Positions 4,272 through 6,132 of a DNA stretch of 6,132 bases are shown here, piece by piece; position 1 is the first letter of the stretch, and each line of letters opens with the position of its first letter. Under the pieces are notes generated by a model. It searched no databases, was not told where the DNA came from, and saw only the letters and a list, made by a program, of their open reading frames with translations. The DNA is from Bacteroidales bacterium (GTDB lineage: Bacteria > Bacteroidota > Bacteroidia > Bacteroidales > NBLH01), in the NCBI GenBank assembly GCA_026988445.1, contig JALSLF010000611.1, positions 1 to 6,132 on the forward strand, given 5' to 3'. A program made the translations under genes and the position numbers.

Positions 4272-5873
4272 ATGAAATATAATAATTCAAAATTTTCAAT
4301 CTATACTCCGCTGATACTTGCGCTTGTTTTAGCCGGTGGAATTTTTTTGGGAAGTAGATTAAATTACAATAAAAATACGGTTACTTTTAATGTTGAACGT
4401 AATAAAATTGATATTATTCTGGATTTAATCGAAACGGACTATGTGGACACGGTGAATAGAGCGGATTTGATTGAAAAAACCATTCCACATATGTTGGAAA
4501 ATTTAGACCCGCACTCGGTTTATATTCCTGCAAGTGAATTGAAAGAAATTAATGAGCCGCTTGAAGGTAATTTTGACGGTATCGGGGTGCAATTTAACAT
4601 TTTGAATGATACTATTTTAGTAATTAATACCATAGCCGGCGGACCTTCGGAAAAAGTGGGAATTAGAGCCGGTGATAAAATTGTTTTAATTAACGATTCG
4701 CTGTTTGCCGGAGTAAATATTACAACCAACGATGTGATTAAAAACTTGAAAGGTCCGCGTGGAACTAAAGTAAAAGTAAGCGTTGCTCGACAAGGTTATG
4801 ATAAATTACTGGATTTTGAAATTATCCGTGATAAAATTCCGCTGAATAGTTTGGATGTGGCTTATATGCTTAGCGATGATATCGGCTATATTAAAATCAG
4901 TGCATTTGCACGCACTACTTATGATGAATTTGAAGAGGCTGCAAAAAGACTGAAAAAACAAGGAATGAAAAAAATTATTTTGGATTTGCGCAGCAACGGT
5001 GGCGGATATTTGGATGCTGCCATAAATATTGCCGATGAGTTTTTAAAAGATAAACAAATGATTGTTTATACTCAAGGCAAAGCACGCCCTAAACAGGTGA
5101 GTTATGCTACTACTATGGGCGAATTGGAAAATGAAGATTTGGCAGTACTGATTGACGGCTGGTCGGCTTCGGCAAGTGAAATTGTTGCAGGAGCTATTCA
5201 AGATAACGACCGGGGAGTAATTATTGGCAGACGCTCGTTTGGAAAAGGTTTGGTGCAAGAACCTACTATGTTTAGAGATGGTTCGGCATTGCGGCTAACG
5301 ATTGCCCGGTATTATACACCTTCGGGGAGATGTATTCAAAAACCTTATGACAAAGGACGTGAGGCTTATGCACATGATTTGATTGAACGATACAATAATG
5401 GCGAAATGGAACATCCGGACAGCAGTGCTTTTGACGAAAGTGAAAAATATTATACAGTTGGCGGGCGTGTGGTTTATGGTGGCGGCGGTATCATGCCGGA
5501 TATTTTTGTACCACTTGATACGCTTGGTTATACGGGGTATTTTAGAGAGGTTTCGGCAAAAGCTACGATTTACAATTTTGCTCTTGATTTTACCGAAAAA
5601 CACCGTAAAAAATTAGAAAGTTTTAAAGATTACCGTGGTCTTGTCCGATATTTGAATAATAGCAGTATTTTTAATGAATTTTTAAAGTATGCACGTTCAA
5701 AAGGCATTAAAGACCGACCGAAGGAAATAGAGGTATCTCATACAATTATTGATACACAGATAAAAGCTTATATTGCCCGAAATATTTTTGATAACGAAGG
5801 TTATTATCCGATTATCAGACAGATAGATAATGTTTTGCAAAAGGCAGTTGAGGAGATGGAAAAAAGCGAGTGA
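4272..5873 (+). CDS. S41 family C-terminal processing peptidase (Ctp/Prc type)
   Basis: This is a serine protease with a Ser/Lys dyad that cleaves proteins near exposed C-termini, probably in the periplasm while held to the inner membrane. A single hydrophobic segment (about residues 10-28, uncleaved anchor or signal peptide) is followed by the N-terminal helical part. A PDZ domain lies at about 88-175 (GIGVQF and the substrate-groove region GPSEKVGIRAGDKI). The S41 core contains ILDLRSNGGGYLDAA (236-250), nucleophile Ser300 in GWSASASEIVAGAIQD, and Lys325 with Gln329 in FGKGLVQ. The spacing of 25 residues between Ser and Lys matches E. coli Prc. A C-terminal extension of about 165 residues follows TPSGRCIQKPY (349-359), as is usual in Bacteroidota members. 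All catalytic residues are present and the 533-residue length is normal. No Shine-Dalgarno precedes the ATG, which is placed directly before the membrane segment. It lies downstream of the structured leader and the RAYT unit. Confidence 0.95.
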   Translation: MKYNNSKFSIYTPLILALVLAGGIFLGSRLNYNKNTVTFNVERNKIDIILDLIETDYVDTVNRADLIEKTIPHMLENLDPHSVYIPASELKEINEPLEGNFDGIGVQFNILNDTILVINTIAGGPSEKVGIRAGDKIVLINDSLFAGVNITTNDVIKNLKGPRGTKVKVSVARQGYDKLLDFEIIRDKIPLNSLDVAYMLSDDIGYIKISAFARTTYDEFEEAAKRLKKQGMKKIILDLRSNGGGYLDAAINIADEFLKDKQMIVYTQGKARPKQVSYATTMGELENEDLAVLIDGWSASASEIVAGAIQDNDRGVIIGRRSFGKGLVQEPTMFRDGSALRLTIARYYTPSGRCIQKPYDKGREAYAHDLIERYNNGEMEHPDSSAFDESEKYYTVGGRVVYGGGGIMPDIFVPLDTLGYTGYFREVSAKATIYNFALDFTEKHRKKLESFKDYRGLVRYLNNSSIFNEFLKYARSKGIKDRPKEIEVSHTIIDTQIKAYIARNIFDNEGYYPIIRQIDNVLQKAVEEMEKSE

Positions 5874-5885
5874 TGCTTGAAACTT

Positions 5886-5903
5886 GTCCGACCTTTGGCG
5901 GAC
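5886..5903 (+). terminator. GC-rich hairpin after the S41 gene, possible weak terminator
   Basis: GTCCG (5886-5890) pairs with CGGAC (5899-5903) around ACCTTTGG, twelve bases past the stop codon. No T-run follows, so intrinsic termination would be inefficient. It could instead be another interspersed hairpin of the kind seen in the 1.9-2.6 kb region. Confidence 0.3.
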
Positions 5904-5911
5904 TGTTGCCG

Positions 5912-5981
5912 ATTGAATATTGAGTGTTGAATATTGTTATTTAAATATTCAATAAGCAACATACAATACTCAATATTCAAT
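5912..5981. repeat. Long inverted repeat within the first tandem unit
   Basis: ATTGAATATTGAGT (5912-5925) is the exact inverse complement of ACTCAATATTCAAT (5968-5981). Inside it, TTGAATATT (5928-5936) pairs with AATATTCAA (5944-5952) around a seven-base loop. The result is a long, nested, AT-rich hairpin or cruciform. It recurs in the next unit, where the 5' arm carries extra bases (TTGAATATTGATTATTGAGT). Confidence 0.7.
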
Positions 5982-6132
5982 GAAAGAAAATGTTTGAATA
6001 TTGATTATTGAGTGTTGAATATTGTTCATTTAAATATTCAATAAGCAACATACAATACTCAATATTCAATGAAAGAAAATGTTTGAATATTGATTATTGA
6101 GTGTTGAATATTGTTCATTTAAATATTCAATA
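5919..6132 (+). repeat. 89-bp tandem repeat, at least 2.4 copies, running off the window
   Basis: Units begin with ATTGAGTGTTGAATATTG at 5919, 6007 and 6096. The second unit is 89 bases. The first is 88 because it lacks one C (GTTATTTAAA versus GTTCATTTAAA), and otherwise the units match over the visible span. The near-identity implies recent or homogenised duplication. Each unit holds a nested inverted repeat plus a linker, TGAAAGAAAATG. There is no coding potential. The array continues past the right edge. Confidence 0.9.

Noticed and set aside
4520..5616. Four further open frames overlapping the S41 gene (4520-4729, 5043-5258 and 5295-5603 on the minus strand; 5383-5616 on the plus strand)
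   Set aside because: All lie inside a gene with full catalytic motifs and have no recognisable content.
5919..6132. CRISPR array or coding repeat at the right edge
   Set aside because: The whole 89-bp unit repeats with no unique spacer, and stops occur in all frames I followed.

Overview
The window looks like AT-rich chromosomal DNA from a member of the Bacteroidota. Three things support this. The -7 boxes fit the Bacteroidota consensus TAnnTTTG: TATATTTG before the minus-strand gene and TATCTTTG before the deaminase gene. None of the start codons has a clear Shine-Dalgarno sequence. The transposase and the C-terminal processing protease are of the forms common in that phylum. I cannot name a genus.

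Layout. (1) 40-1698, minus strand: a 552-residue protein with three N-terminal membrane segments and a long soluble part, of unrecognised family. (2) 1699-2750: about 1 kb without a credible gene. It is densely filled with short hairpins, including a REP-like pair (TTRTCAATAGCC plus a 9-2-9 hairpin), a pair of CCCAAG/CTTGGG hairpins, and two copies of a roughly 66-bp promoter/leader module, the second of which leads into the deaminase gene. (3) 2751-3176, plus strand: a dCMP deaminase. (4) 3193-4027: a RAYT (REP-associated tyrosine transposase, HUH/Y1 family) gene bracketed by copies of a GTAGAGACGTTGCA palindrome. A third copy lies inside the transposase gene and is translated in frame. (5) 4028-4271: a leader with a strongly base-paired RNA-like element resembling the Flavo-1 motif. 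(6) 4272-5873, plus strand: an S41 C-terminal processing peptidase with all catalytic residues. (7) 5874-6132: a GC-rich hairpin, then an 89-bp tandem repeat that runs off the end of the window.

Reading the parts together: the deaminase supplies dUMP for dTTP synthesis and the S41 enzyme trims or degrades proteins at or beyond the inner membrane. They are probably chromosomal neighbours, and the RAYT/palindrome unit seems to have settled between them. The strongest candidate for something unusual is that unit: a transposase gene carrying its own presumed substrate palindrome in the linker between its two catalytic motifs. The hairpin-rich desert, the structured leader and the tandem palindromic repeats show that the region has collected several unrelated repeat families.
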